This document shows, in pieces, positions 43,331-53,193 of a DNA stretch of 64,000 nucleotides. The notes beneath the pieces are model-generated. The model was not told where the DNA came from. It saw only the letters and a list, made by a program, of their open reading frames with translations, and ran no database searches. The translations under genes and the position numbers were made by a program. The DNA comes from an uncultured Alphaproteobacteria bacterium (GTDB taxonomy: Bacteria > Pseudomonadota > Alphaproteobacteria > HIMB59 > GCA-002718135): assembly GCA_902585605.1 (NCBI GenBank), contig CACIED010000001.1, positions 310,001 to 374,000 of the forward strand, read 5' to 3'. How positions within the stretch are numbered: position 1 is the first letter of the stretch; each line of letters begins with the position of its first letter.

Positions 43331-43417
43331 TTGTAATTTATTCAATTTTTAAATACTAAGCTCTCAATACAAGTCTAGTTTCTTGTATTTAATGAATATT
43401 CATTAACTCAAAAGGAG
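43331..43417 (+). promoter_or_regulatory. Porin promoter and hairpin leader
   Basis: TTGTAA (43331-43336) and TACTAA (43354-43359), 17 bp apart, form a plausible promoter. Transcription would start near 43366. There the inverted repeat AATACAAG/CTTGTATT (43366-43373 with 43382-43389) begins. It is followed at once by the perfect 18-bp palindrome TTAATGAATATTCATTAA (43389-43406), then AAAGGAG (43411-43417) five bases before the ATG. Two stacked 5' hairpins suggest mRNA stabilisation; the palindrome could also be an operator. Confidence 0.55.
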
Positions 43418-43422
43418 TAACT

Positions 43423-44469
43423 ATGAAAAAAGAACTATTAATGGGAACTGCTCTAGTTTCTACGCTTGGAGCTGCTTCAATTGCTGAAGCTGTAACAGCT
43501 ACTATGAGTGGTAACCACAAAACTGGTATGGAGTTTGATTCACCTACAGGTGGAACTGACACCAATGCTCAAATTAATGACAATAACTTTACAGTGTCAT
43601 TATCTGAAACCACTGATGGTGGTATGACTATTTCATCTAGCTTTAAAGTAATGGATGAAAACACTAAAGAAGACTATGATGCTGGATTTACTTTAGCGTT
43701 TACTGATGGCTCTAAGCTTGATGTATTAAATGCTGGTAACGCATCTTCATCACACGCTGTATCTGTACCTAGTTCAGCTGGTTCAGAGGGTGTAGCTAAT
43801 ACATCAACTAACCAAGCTCCAACTGGTTTGGACTTTATGAACAGTTCAACTGCGTTTGGTATTGAGTATCACACTGCTGCTGACTTCTTAGCAGACGGTT
43901 TATCATTATCATTCTCAACTTCAACTGATACTGGTGCTGCAGCAACTGCTACTTATAGAGTAGACAGTCACATTGCGGTTGGTGCTACTTATGTTACTGA
44001 CTTAGGTGACACTGCATTAACAATTGGTGCTGGTTATTCTGCTGCTGACGGTTCAAAAGCTGGTAACGGTGTAGCTGTTAACAATGATAACGGTGGTGTA
44101 CACATTGGTGTAAGTGCCGTAACTGGTGACTTAACTGTTGCTGTTGGTTTTGCTGATGGTGAAAAAGCTGGTCTAACTGATAATGGTTCAGATGAAATGA
44201 CTGCTGAAGTTGTTAAAGCTGGTGTAAAATATGTAACTGGAGATCTAACATTTAATGTTGGTATAGCTTCAGGTGAAGCAGATGACACTACTATTGGTGG
44301 ATCATACGGTGCTGACGACTCACAAGATGTAACTTCTGCAAGTGTTTCGTACGCTGTAGCTTCAGGTGTGACTGCAATTCTTGGTTACACTTCAACAGAC
44401 TCATCTGACGAAGGTTTAACAACTGACGATGGATCTGCTTGGTACATCGGTGCTAACATGGCATTTTAA
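43423..44469 (+). CDS. Major outer-membrane porin
   Basis: The 348-aa beta-barrel protein has a signal peptide (MKKELLMGTALVSTLGAASIAEA) and ends WYIGANMAF, with the terminal Phe needed for BAM recognition. The mature part is rich in Gly, Thr, Ser and Asp with alternating strands (LTIGAGYSAADGS, LTFNVGIASGEA), like alphaproteobacterial porins. Base composition is clearly less AT-rich than neighbours and codons are favoured, as expected for a very highly expressed gene. It has its own promoter/leader and terminator. Confidence 0.9.
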   Translation: MKKELLMGTALVSTLGAASIAEAVTATMSGNHKTGMEFDSPTGGTDTNAQINDNNFTVSLSETTDGGMTISSSFKVMDENTKEDYDAGFTLAFTDGSKLDVLNAGNASSSHAVSVPSSAGSEGVANTSTNQAPTGLDFMNSSTAFGIEYHTAADFLADGLSLSFSTSTDTGAAATATYRVDSHIAVGATYVTDLGDTALTIGAGYSAADGSKAGNGVAVNNDNGGVHIGVSAVTGDLTVAVGFADGEKAGLTDNGSDEMTAEVVKAGVKYVTGDLTFNVGIASGEADDTTIGGSYGADDSQDVTSASVSYAVASGVTAILGYTSTDSSDEGLTTDDGSAWYIGANMAF

Positions 44470-44493
44470 TTAAAGTTTTAATATCTTTGAAAA

Positions 44494-44521
44494 CGGCACT
44501 TTAATTAGTGCCGTTTTTTTT
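44494..44521 (+). terminator. Rho-independent terminator of the porin gene
   Basis: CGGCACT (44494-44500) and AGTGCCG (44507-44513) form a 7-bp GC-rich stem around TTAATT, followed by eight T. It ends the porin transcript. Confidence 0.95.
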
Positions 44522-44561
44522 ATGTTTTACATTTACTTCCCAATGCAATAATTATGTAAGA

Positions 44562-45170
44562 ATGTTAAAGTTTATACCTCAAATATTTCTTATTTCTTGT
44601 TTAGTTTTTATTATCTCTTGTAATAGCAATAAAAGTGAAGAGGAGATGAAAGAACTTTGGTCTAAAGCACAAACTAAGCAAAAAATTATAGATAGATCAG
44701 GAACTAAGTTTAACTCAGCTTTAGATATGGATTTAGCCATGAGTGATGCTGAAACAAGACTTCAAAGTGGTGGTGGTTTATTAGGAGGAGGAATAACTCT
44801 TGATGGAATTTTGGGCAATAATGAGAATAAAAATTCTGATGGCGCTATAAATAATATGTCGGTAAATGTATTTTTGTGGAGAGGTGCATTAGAAACAATT
44901 GATTTTATGCCTCTTAGTTCTGCTGACCCAATTGGAGGAACAATCATTACTGACTGGTATTCTACAACTGAAAATCAAGGTGAAAGATGTAAACTAAATA
45001 TTTTTATATCAGGAAAAAAACTTAATATAGGAAACCTTAAAGTAACTTCATTTTGTCAAGAATTTAAAGATCAAATTTGGGTAAATAAAAAAATTGATAA
45101 AAATAATAATGTAAAAATTGAAAACGCTATATTAAATAAAGCGAAAAAATTAAGACTTCAGTCAAGCTAA
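44562..45170 (+). CDS. DUF3576-type lipoprotein
   Basis: The protein is 202 aa from ATG 44562. The frame is open further upstream to 44508, but that start would lie inside the porin terminator. MLKFIPQIFLISCLVFIISCNS is a lipoprotein signal with the lipobox Cys near residue 20. The body (LWRGALETIDFMPLSSADPIGGTIITDWY ... GERCKLNIFISGKKL) matches the DUF3576 family found upstream of leuS in alphaproteobacteria. It is probably an outer-membrane-associated lipoprotein of unknown function. Confidence 0.85.
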   Translation: MLKFIPQIFLISCLVFIISCNSNKSEEEMKELWSKAQTKQKIIDRSGTKFNSALDMDLAMSDAETRLQSGGGLLGGGITLDGILGNNENKNSDGAINNMSVNVFLWRGALETIDFMPLSSADPIGGTIITDWYSTTENQGERCKLNIFISGKKLNIGNLKVTSFCQEFKDQIWVNKKIDKNNNVKIENAILNKAKKLRLQSS

Positions 45171-45174
45171 ATAA

Positions 45175-47688
45175 GTGTCATCAAGATACAATCATAAATT
45201 AATTGAAAAAAAATGGCAAGACACATGGTCTGCTAAAAATGTTTTCAATACAACAAAAAATACAAATAAAAAAAAATACTATGTTTTAGAAATGTTTCCC
45301 TACCCTTCAGGTAAAATTCATATGGGCCATGTAAGAAACTATACATTGGGTGATGTTGTTGCAAGATATAAAAGAATGAAAGGTTTCAACGTTCTTCATC
45401 CTATGGGGTGGGATGCGTTTGGTTTGCCTGCTGAAAATGCTGCATTAACAGAAAACAAACACCCTGAAAACTGGACATATGCAAATATAAAAACTATGAA
45501 AAACCAGTTATTAAAGATGGGTTTATCTTTAGATTGGAAAAGAGAAATTGCAACATGCCACCCCGATTACTACAAACATGAACAAAAGTTTTTTATCGAT
45601 ATGTTTAAAGCCGGCCTTGCATATAAGAAAGAGGCTGAAGTAAACTGGGATCCTGTTGATAAAACTGTTCTTGCAAATGAACAAGTTATTGATGGGAAGG
45701 GTTGGCGGTCTGGTGCGACTGTTGAAAAGAAAAAACTTTCACAATGGTTTCTAAAAATAAGTAATTATTCAGATGAGTTACTAAAAGATTTAGATAAATT
45801 AATCAGTTGGCCAAATAAGGTTAAGGTTATGCAGTCTAATTGGATTGGTAAGTCTGTTGGTGCTGAAATTGACTTTAAAATATCTGGTGTAGATAGTGTT
45901 ATTACTGTGTTTACAACAAGACCTGATACTATTTTCGGCGCAACTTTTATTGCATTATCTGGTGAGCATAAATTATCTGAAGATATTGCCTCAAAAAACA
46001 AAGGTTTGGCTAACTTTATTAAAGAGTGTAAAAATTTAAATCCAGAAAAAATCAAAAAAGGGTTTAATACTGGTTTATTAGCAATGCACCCTTTTATTAA
46101 AGGAAAAAAAATTCCAATTTTTGTCGCAAATTTTGTTTTAAAAGAATACGGGCTTGGTGCAATTTTTGGATGTCCTGCACACGATCAAAGAGATTTAGAA
46201 TTTGCTAATGAATATAATTTAGATGTTATTCCTGTTGTAAAACCTATTAATGCTGAACAAAGTAGTTTTAAAATCAAAGATATTGCCTTTACAGATGATG
46301 GGTTGATTATAAATTCAGATTTTTTAAACGGACTAAGTGTTGAAAACGCGAAATATAAAATAATTGAGCAGATTGAAAAGAGCCAGATAGGAAGAAAAAA
46401 AACTAACTTTAAATTAAGGGACTGGGGTATTTCAAGGCAAAGATTTTGGGGTTGTCCAATACCAATAATTTATAGAGAAGATGGTGAAGTGTTGGCAGTT
46501 GAAGAAAATGAGCTTCCAGTAAAGCTTCCTGAAGTTGAGAACTTTGGTGAATCATCAAAAACGTTAAATAATATTCCTGGCTGGAACGAAACCGTGTGTC
46601 CAAAAACTGGAATGAAAGCGTATAGGGAAACTGATACCTTTGATACATTTTTTGAGTCATCTTGGTATTATTTTAGATATTGTAATGCAAGAAACGATAA
46701 TCCTTTTGATAAAGAAGATATAGATTACTGGTTACCAGTTGATCAGTATATAGGTGGTATCGAGCACGCAATACTTCATTTGCTTTATTCAAGATTTTTT
46801 ACGAAAGCTCTAAGAGATCTAAATTACTTTAATCTAAATGAACCTTTCAAAGGTTTGTTCACTCAAGGAATGGTGACACACATTACATATAAAAATAAAA
46901 ATGGAGAATGGATAGAACCAAAAGATGTAGAAATAATTGATGGCAAACCAAAAGATGTAAATGGCTTTGATATAGAAACTGGTAAAATTGAAAAGATGAG
47001 TAAATCAAAAAAAAATGTTGTCGATCCAAGTGATATTATAAATTTGTACGGGGCAGATACAGCTAGGTGGTTTATGTTGTCTGATAGTCCGCCTGAAAGA
47101 GATCTGCAGTGGTCTGAAAAGGGGATAGCAGCTTCGTATAAATTTATAAATAAATTGTATGAGTTAATAATAAAGTTTCAAAGTTATAAATCAAAAAAAA
47201 TTAATGATTACGAAGTTATAGAAAATTTAAAAATAATTATAAACGAAGTATCAGAAAACATAGAGGCGTTTCAATTCAATAAATCTGTCGCAAAAATTTA
47301 TGAGTATGTTAATATTTTAAATGAGGCATTATCAACAAACATAATATCAGAAAAAAATTATGAGTGGTCTCTAAAAAGACTCTCTGTAATTTTACAACCT
47401 TTTGTTCCACACATAAGTGAAGAGATGTGGTTTAGCATTAAAAAAAACAAAGGGCTGTGCATAAACCAAACGTGGGCAGAAGAAATGGTTAATAAAAAAA
47501 ATAAGTTAAAAATAGCTATTCAAATTAATGGTAAGACTAAAGAAGTAATAGAAATAGCTGAAAACTTGTCAAAAGAAGAAATATTAAGTTTTGCTAAAAA
47601 TAGTGATAAAATCAAAAAAAATATATTGGACAAAAAAATCGTAAGAGAAATTTATGTACCTGGAAAAATAATAAATTTAGTTGTTTGA
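45175..47688 (+). CDS. leuS: Leucyl-tRNA synthetase
   Basis: The 837-aa class I synthetase starts with GTG. The HIGH-type motif is [16 protein letters not shown], the KMSKS loop is [13 protein letters not shown], and an editing (CP1) domain lies between them ([12 protein letters not shown]). It charges tRNA-Leu. It follows the DUF3576 gene by 4 bases and overlaps lptE at TGATG. Confidence 0.98.
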   Translation: MSSRYNHKLIEKKWQDTWSAKNVFNTTKNTNKKKYYVLEMFPYPSGKIHMGHVRNYTLGDVVARYKRMKGFNVLHPMGWDAFGLPAENAALTENKHPENWTYANIKTMKNQLLKMGLSLDWKREIATCHPDYYKHEQKFFIDMFKAGLAYKKEAEVNWDPVDKTVLANEQVIDGKGWRSGATVEKKKLSQWFLKISNYSDELLKDLDKLISWPNKVKVMQSNWIGKSVGAEIDFKISGVDSVITVFTTRPDTIFGATFIALSGEHKLSEDIASKNKGLANFIKECKNLNPEKIKKGFNTGLLAMHPFIKGKKIPIFVANFVLKEYGLGAIFGCPAHDQRDLEFANEYNLDVIPVVKPINAEQSSFKIKDIAFTDDGLIINSDFLNGLSVENAKYKIIEQIEKSQIGRKKTNFKLRDWGISRQRFWGCPIPIIYREDGEVLAVEENELPVKLPEVENFGESSKTLNNIPGWNETVCPKTGMKAYRETDTFDTFFESSWYYFRYCNARNDNPFDKEDIDYWLPVDQYIGGIEHAILHLLYSRFFTKALRDLNYFNLNEPFKGLFTQGMVTHITYKNKNGEWIEPKDVEIIDGKPKDVNGFDIETGKIEKMSKSKKNVVDPSDIINLYGADTARWFMLSDSPPERDLQWSEKGIAASYKFINKLYELIIKFQSYKSKKINDYEVIENLKIIINEVSENIEAFQFNKSVAKIYEYVNILNEALSTNIISEKNYEWSLKRLSVILQPFVPHISEEMWFSIKKNKGLCINQTWAEEMVNKKNKLKIAIQINGKTKEVIEIAENLSKEEILSFAKNSDKIKKNILDKKIVREIYVPGKIINLVV

Positions 47689-48173
47689 TGAACAAAGTTT
47701 TAATTATTATATTTTTTATTATATTAAATTCATGTAGTTATGTAGAGTTTGTTTATGATAATGATAAAGATCTTACTAATCCACTGTTTAATAAATCAAA
47801 TGTTAAAGTTGAAGGAAAAGACTTACCAATAATAAAATCTTATATTCCTCTGTTATTTGGAGACAATAAAGAAAAAAAATATTCACTTTTAATAAACATT
47901 GAAGAGAAGCAAACCAAAAGATCGGTAGAAACTAATCAAGCCACATCAAATTTAAGATATGAATTAAAATTCTTGTATAAAATTACATTAATTAAAGACA
48001 ACTGCTCAACTTATGAAAAAGAATTTCTTTCAACTTTTTCAATTATTCCTAAATCATTAGGATACAATTATGGCACAGACGCTTCTTTAGAAAAAAAATA
48101 TGAGCTTGCTGTAAGTAAAAATTTAGACCGATTTATCTCATCATTATCAACGATTGATATAGATAGTTGTTAA
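47688..48173 (+). CDS. lptE: LptE-like LPS-assembly lipoprotein
   Basis: The protein is 161 aa from the ATG in TGATG at the leuS stop. The signal [17 protein letters not shown] ends in a lipobox Cys. The remainder is a small beta/alpha domain (YSLLINIEEKQTKRSVETNQATSNLRYELKFLYKITL). Residue identity with known LptE is weak, but the leuS-lptE-holA position is the usual one. It would plug the LptD barrel in LPS export. Confidence 0.83.
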   Translation: MNKVLIIIFFIILNSCSYVEFVYDNDKDLTNPLFNKSNVKVEGKDLPIIKSYIPLLFGDNKEKKYSLLINIEEKQTKRSVETNQATSNLRYELKFLYKITLIKDNCSTYEKEFLSTFSIIPKSLGYNYGTDASLEKKYELAVSKNLDRFISSLSTIDIDSC

Positions 48174-49111
48174 TGAAGATCGATCCACTTAATATTTTAT
48201 TAAACAAAGATTTTAAAACAAACAAAAAATTTTATTTTGTTAGTGGAAATGAAGTTACACTAATACAAAAAATTGTTGCAGAGATAATTAATAGTTATCA
48301 ATTAAATGAAAATGCAAGTTTGACAAAAATTGATAGTATTAATGAGTTTGTAGATGAGGTGGGTTTGTTTGGAGAAAAGAAGATTTTTTTGGTAAAAGGC
48401 TGTAAAGATGTTGATGAACAAAGCTTAAACATTCTTCGTGATAACGACTCTGTGTTTATTTTTGTTCAAGAAAACTCACAAAAAATTAAGAAAGTTAAAA
48501 AAATATTTATTGAAGATAAAGAGTCTTATTTATTTGATTGTTACGAATTAGATAAGGCATCAAAGATTAAAATTTTAAATAAATTTTTAAAAACTGCAGA
48601 AATAAATTTAGAAGAAAGCCTGTATTGGTTTTTAATAGAAAAACTAGACAACAAATATGCATTTTTAGAAAATAGCCTAAATAAACTTTTTCAATTGAAT
48701 CAAGATAATGTTAACCTTTTTAATGTAAAAAAATTACTATCAGTTGACAGCTCGGGAAAAGAGAGTGTCTTTTTCTCCCTATTAAAAAGCAACAGGGAAA
48801 TAACTGCTGTGTATAGGGAGAAAATTATAAGTAAATCTGATGTTAGTGAGCTTTATTATTACTCAAAGTTTTTTTGCCAACTAATAATAGACTGTATAAA
48901 TGAAGAAGAATACCGAAAAAAAATTCCTGTGTATCTGTTTAAGGAGAAAAATTTCTTGATTGATATATTTAAAAGATACAATCAAAAGAAGAAAAAGTTG
49001 TTATTAAAGTTATTATTTTCCAACGAAAAGCTTTTAAGGAAAAATGGTGATTTATCTCTAATTTCTGGTTTTAGATTTCTATTAAATATAAAAAAAATTA
49101 CTATTTCTTAA
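48173..49111 (+). CDS. holA: DNA polymerase III delta subunit
   Basis: The protein is 312 aa from ATG 48173, which overlaps the lptE stop (TAATG). The N-terminal NTPase-like domain has FYFVSGNEVTLIQKIVAEI and GLFGEKKIFLVKG, and the helical C-terminal part has FFSLLKSNREITAVYR. Identity is low, as is normal for delta. It loads the sliding clamp as part of the clamp-loader. It ends convergently on parB with an 11-base overlap. Confidence 0.88.
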   Translation: MKIDPLNILLNKDFKTNKKFYFVSGNEVTLIQKIVAEIINSYQLNENASLTKIDSINEFVDEVGLFGEKKIFLVKGCKDVDEQSLNILRDNDSVFIFVQENSQKIKKVKKIFIEDKESYLFDCYELDKASKIKILNKFLKTAEINLEESLYWFLIEKLDNKYAFLENSLNKLFQLNQDNVNLFNVKKLLSVDSSGKESVFFSLLKSNREITAVYREKIISKSDVSELYYYSKFFCQLIIDCINEEEYRKKIPVYLFKEKNFLIDIFKRYNQKKKKLLLKLLFSNEKLLRKNGDLSLISGFRFLLNIKKITIS

Positions 49112-49940
49112 GTCTTTTCATTAAATCGTCTAATTGGTTTAAGTCAGAATAGAAAAGAGTAAGAGACCCGGATGACCCATTATCATTAAATTGTATAGAT
49201 GTTTTTAACCCTATTTTATCAGAAAGTTCCTTTTCTAAATCTATAATATTTGGGTCCTTTAAAGATTTTTTTGTTTTGTTCTTTTTATACTCAGAGGTAA
49301 TTTTTTCTATTTGTCTTACGCTAAGCTTTTTATCAATTATATCTTTTGCTTTATTTAAAGCATCTGGGACACCTATAAGAGCTCGTGCATGCCCCATAGA
49401 AAGATCGCCATCAATTACCATTTGTTGTATTTTTTTGTCTAACTCTAATAAGCGTAAAATATTTGAAACATGACTTGCGCTCTTCCCAATTAATTGCGCA
49501 AGTTTCTCATTATTAATATTTTTAATCTCAATTAGTCCTTTGTAAGCATTAGCCTCTTCAATAACGTTTAGGTCTTCTCTTTGAATATTTTCAATTAAAG
49601 CAGCCTCTAAAACATTTGTGTCATCAAGATCTTTTATAACACAATCTACTTCATGCATGCCGTTTAATTGACACGCTCTCCATCTTCTTTCGCCAGCAAT
49701 AATTTGAAATTGTTTGTCTGTTGTTGGTTTGACAATTATTGGTTGAATTAAACCTTGGTTTTTTATTGATGAAGAAAGCTGTTTAAGATCTTCATCTTTA
49801 AAATTTTTTCTTGGTTGGGATGGGTTTGGTATTATTTGAGATATGTTTATTTTTTTGATCCCGTTAGTGCTTTCTTTTTTGTTGTTAGGTGTTGAGAGAA
49901 GCACTCCTAACCCCATGCCTAGTTTATTTTCTTTATTCAT
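49101..49940 (-). CDS. parB: ParB chromosome-partitioning protein
   Basis: The 279-aa protein has a ParB N-terminal CTPase domain (KINISQIIPNPSQPRKNF ... IIAGERRWRACQLNGM) and a helix-turn-helix region (KLAQLIGKSASHVSNILRLLEL, GHARALIGV). It ends in a short dimerisation domain. It loads at parS and spreads as a CTP clamp. It overlaps parA by 8 bases. Two parS-like sites lie 3.2-3.4 kb away. Confidence 0.96.
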   Translation of the reverse strand: MNKENKLGMGLGVLLSTPNNKKESTNGIKKINISQIIPNPSQPRKNFKDEDLKQLSSSIKNQGLIQPIIVKPTTDKQFQIIAGERRWRACQLNGMHEVDCVIKDLDDTNVLEAALIENIQREDLNVIEEANAYKGLIEIKNINNEKLAQLIGKSASHVSNILRLLELDKKIQQMVIDGDLSMGHARALIGVPDALNKAKDIIDKKLSVRQIEKITSEYKKNKTKKSLKDPNIIDLEKELSDKIGLKTSIQFNDNGSSGSLTLFYSDLNQLDDLMKRLKK

Positions 49941-50706
49941 GGTTTTTATTTTGATTTAAAATGACTTCTTTTGCAAGCTCAATATAAGCTAAAGAACCTG
50001 CGGCTTGTGTATCGTATACCAATGCTGGTTTACCATGACTTGGGGCTTCAGATATTTTAACATTTCGTGGAATGGTTGTTTTGTATACTTGATTACCAAA
50101 ATGCCGCCTAACATCTTTCTCAACCAATGAGCTAAGTGAATTTCTTTTATCTAACATTGTTAATAGTATTCCTTCGATTTGAAGATTGTTGTTAAAGTTT
50201 TGTTGAATTAATTGTATTGTTTTCATCAGTGCCGAGAGGCCCTCTAAGGCAAAAAACTCAGACTGAAGGGGGATTAGTGTGGTATCAGATGCTACTAATG
50301 AATTGATGGTTAGTAAACCAAGCGCTGGTGGACAGTCTACAAAAATAAAATCAAAATTATTAATTTCATTAAAAATTGACTTAAACACAAATTCCCTGTT
50401 TTCAAAATTTGTTAACTCTACCTCTGCTGCGGCCAGGTCTGTGTTTGCTGCAATTATTTTTAGACCAGGAATTAGTGTTTCTTTTATTCCTTCAGTAAGA
50501 AGCTTTTTTTCATGAATCATTTCATAAATCGATGGTTTTCTATCGTTGTAGGTCAGCCCAAGTCCCGTGCTAGCATTACCTTGTGGGTCAGCATCGACTA
50601 TTAAAACATTCTTTTTAACTGCGGCTAATGAAGTGGCTAGGTTTATTGTGGTTGTAGTTTTACCAACACCGCCTTTTTGATTAGATATAGAAATTATTTT
50701 TTTCAC
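49933..50706 (-). CDS. parA: ParA chromosome-partitioning ATPase
   Basis: The 257-aa Walker-type ATPase has the deviant Walker A SNQKGGVGKTTTTINLATSLA, DADPQGNASTGLG and DFIFVDCPPALGLLTINSL. With ParB it moves the origin region toward the new pole. It overlaps rsmG by 4 bases in the conserved rsmG-parA-parB order. Confidence 0.98.
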   Translation of the reverse strand: MKKIISISNQKGGVGKTTTTINLATSLAAVKKNVLIVDADPQGNASTGLGLTYNDRKPSIYEMIHEKKLLTEGIKETLIPGLKIIAANTDLAAAEVELTNFENREFVFKSIFNEINNFDFIFVDCPPALGLLTINSLVASDTTLIPLQSEFFALEGLSALMKTIQLIQQNFNNNLQIEGILLTMLDKRNSLSSLVEKDVRRHFGNQVYKTTIPRNVKISEAPSHGKPALVYDTQAAGSLAYIELAKEVILNQNKNHE

Positions 50707-51308
50707 AATTTTTTATATTTGTTAATTTTTAACACATACCCATTACCCTCGCTTTGACTTGGATAAAGATTGTATTCAAAGCTGAAGTATTTTTTTGCAT
50801 CATGTATTTCTTTCTTAACACTTCTTCCTTTTAGAAAAAGAGATGAAGTATTTTTTTTATAAAAAAAACGTGAATAATCTAATAATTTTGGTAGTGAAGC
50901 AAAAGCTCGGCAGATAATAAAATCAAATTTTTGATTTTTGATTTTCTCAACCCTTGTGCAAATGGTTTTAATTTCTAAATTTTGCTCGAATGCAAATTCT
51001 TTAATAAAGTTTATTTTTTTCATCTTAGAGTCAATCAACAATATATTTGAATATCCAAAAATATTTAAGATCACCCCTGGCAAGCCCGCACCAGTGCCAA
51101 AATCTACTATTGATGCATTTTTTTTCAAAATAAATTCAGACAACTGTAATGAATCATTAATATGTCTATCCCAAGCAACATCAATTGTAGAAGGCCCTAC
51201 TAAATTGTGTACTTGGTTACTTTTTGTTAACTTCAGAATGTAGTTATCGATTAAATCAATTTGCTTTCTACTAAGATTATATTTTTTTATTACAGTATTT
51301 TTATCCAA
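50703..51308 (-). CDS. rsmG: RsmG, 16S rRNA (guanine-N7)-methyltransferase
   Basis: The 201-aa protein has HNLVGPSTIDVAWDRHINDSLQL and the SAM-binding IVDFGTGAGLPGVILNIFG, both diagnostic. It methylates G527 of 16S rRNA. It sits between mnmG (1-base gap) and parA (4-base overlap). Confidence 0.96.
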   Translation of the reverse strand: MDKNTVIKKYNLSRKQIDLIDNYILKLTKSNQVHNLVGPSTIDVAWDRHINDSLQLSEFILKKNASIVDFGTGAGLPGVILNIFGYSNILLIDSKMKKINFIKEFAFEQNLEIKTICTRVEKIKNQKFDFIICRAFASLPKLLDYSRFFYKKNTSSLFLKGRSVKKEIHDAKKYFSFEYNLYPSQSEGNGYVLKINKYKKL

Positions 51309-51309
51309 A

Positions 51310-53175
51310 TTATGCAGCTTTTTTATTTTTATTTTTTTTAATATATCTGAGCAGGGCTATAGTGGCTGCAGGTGTTACACCTGATATTCTAGAGGCCGCT
51401 CCAAGAGTAGGTGGTTTAATTTTAGATAATTTTTCTACCATCTCATTAGATAAACTTCCAACTAATTTATAGTTAGTTGATTTAGGAATTTTTAAATTTT
51501 CCTCTTTTTCAAAATCTTGTATATCCATTCTTTGTCTATCAAGATAACCTGCATATTTAGCTTCAATTTCTATTTGTTCTATTACATCATCTTCTAAACC
51601 GCTTAATTCAGGAAGTATTTTTTTAAGCTTAGGGGTTGTAATATTAGAAAACGATAAAAGGTCTATGATATTTCTTTTCTTTCCATCTTTATTTATTTTT
51701 ATCCCTTTTTTAAGAAGTGCGTCTGGTGAGAATTTGTGGTTTTTAACTAACCTAAACCCCTCTTTTATCCTTTTGGATTTTTTTTCAAACTGTCTTTGCC
51801 TATCTATATCAACACAACCTATATCAATTCCAAGAGGTGTAAGTCTTAAATCTGCATTATCAGCTCGAAGCAATAGTCTGTATTCAGATCTTGAAGTAAA
51901 CATTCTATATGGTTCTTTGGTTCCTTTTGTAACCAAATCATCTATCAAAACACCTATATAACCCGAGGACCTAGGTATTATAAATTCTTTGTTAGATGTT
52001 GTTTTAAGTGATGCATTTATCCCAGCTATTATACCTTGTGATGCGGCTTCTTCGTATCCAGTTGTTCCATTTATTTGTCCTGCAAAAAATAAATTTTTTA
52101 TTTTTTTTGTTTCAAGCGAGTGTGTTAATTCTTGTGGATCAACAAAATCATATTCAATAGCATAAGCGGGTTGTGTAATTATAACACTCTCTAAACCTTT
52201 AATAGTCCTAACAAATTGCTCTTGGATTTCAGTTGGAAGAGAAGAAGATATTCCGTTTGGATAAATTAAATCACTGTCTAATCCTTCTGGCTCTAAAAAA
52301 ATCTGGTGTGATGATTTGCTTTTAAATTTATGAATCTTATCTTCGATTGATGGGCAATACCTAGCTCCCATCGACTGTATTTCCCCTGAATACATTGGTG
52401 ATAGGTTAAGATTCTGAGCGATTATTTCATGTGTGTTTTTATTAGTATGGGTAATAAAACAAGATATTTGAGGAATGTGGATATCTCTGTTAATAAAAGA
52501 AAATGGAACAAGCTTTTTGTCTGGTTGTTGTTCATTTAAGTCATTGAAATTTATAGTTTTTTTTAGTAATCTTGGTGGCGTTCCTGTTTTCAATCTGCCT
52601 ATTGAAAACTTTAGGTCTTTAAGCCTTTTTGCAAGCTTTATTGAGGCCTTATCACCAACTCTTCCAGCTTCTTGCTTCTCAGAGCCTATTCTTATTAGTC
52701 CTTGTAAGAAAGTACCTGTAGTTAAAACCACAGATTTGGATGATATCTTTTTGTTATCACCTAAAATAACTCCATTTACCTTTTTATTTAAAACAATTAA
52801 ATCTTCTACTGACCCCTCAATAATTTGAAGGTTTTTTTGCTCAGATACAAGCTGATTTATGGCATTTTTATATAAAATACGGTCTGTTTGAGCCCTTGGA
52901 CCTCTTACAGCAGCACCTCTACTCGAGTTTAACATCCTAAATTGTATACAAGATCTGTCTGTAGCCTTAGCCATAATTCCATCTAAAGCATCTATTTCCT
53001 TTACAAGATGTCCTTTTCCAAGACCTCCAATTGCAGGATTGCATGACATTTCTCCTATTTTATCAACTTTATGAGTAATTAAAGCTGTTTTTGATCCAGT
53101 TCTTGCTGATGAGCATGCTGCTTCTACGCCTGCATGCCCCCCACCAATTACAATTACATCAAATTTATTGTCCAT
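51310..53175 (-). CDS. mnmG: MnmG (GidA), tRNA uridine-34 modification enzyme
   Basis: The protein is 621 aa from ATG 53175 (MDNKFDVIVIGGGHAGVEAA, the FAD motif). A GTG at 53187 would add MKRD and has a better-placed AGGGA upstream, so the start is not certain. GTGTFLQGLIRIG, PRYCPSIEDKI and the C-terminal GVTPAATIALLRY are standard. With MnmE it makes the cmnm5 group of wobble U34. A parS-like palindrome (53182-53193) overlaps the GTG start region. Confidence 0.96.
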   Translation of the reverse strand: MDNKFDVIVIGGGHAGVEAACSSARTGSKTALITHKVDKIGEMSCNPAIGGLGKGHLVKEIDALDGIMAKATDRSCIQFRMLNSSRGAAVRGPRAQTDRILYKNAINQLVSEQKNLQIIEGSVEDLIVLNKKVNGVILGDNKKISSKSVVLTTGTFLQGLIRIGSEKQEAGRVGDKASIKLAKRLKDLKFSIGRLKTGTPPRLLKKTINFNDLNEQQPDKKLVPFSFINRDIHIPQISCFITHTNKNTHEIIAQNLNLSPMYSGEIQSMGARYCPSIEDKIHKFKSKSSHQIFLEPEGLDSDLIYPNGISSSLPTEIQEQFVRTIKGLESVIITQPAYAIEYDFVDPQELTHSLETKKIKNLFFAGQINGTTGYEEAASQGIIAGINASLKTTSNKEFIIPRSSGYIGVLIDDLVTKGTKEPYRMFTSRSEYRLLLRADNADLRLTPLGIDIGCVDIDRQRQFEKKSKRIKEGFRLVKNHKFSPDALLKKGIKINKDGKKRNIIDLLSFSNITTPKLKKILPELSGLEDDVIEQIEIEAKYAGYLDRQRMDIQDFEKEENLKIPKSTNYKLVGSLSNEMVEKLSKIKPPTLGAASRISGVTPAATIALLRYIKKNKNKKAA

Positions 53176-53181
53176 ATCTCT

Positions 53182-53193
53182 TTTCACGTGAAA
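53182..53193. other. parS-like site 1
   Basis: TTTCACGTGAAA is the 12-bp centre of the bacterial parS consensus (TGTTTCACGTGAAACA). It lies in the mnmG-mnmE junction, 3.2 kb from parB. The flanking bases of the 16-bp consensus are not kept. Confidence 0.7.

Noticed and set aside
44034-44288. 84-aa minus-strand ORF inside the porin gene
   Set aside because: It is an antisense shadow of repetitive, less AT-rich porin codons with no ribosome-binding site.
44508-44561. N-terminal extension of the DUF3576 lipoprotein
   Set aside because: It would start inside the porin terminator hairpin, and the lipoprotein signal begins at ATG 44562.
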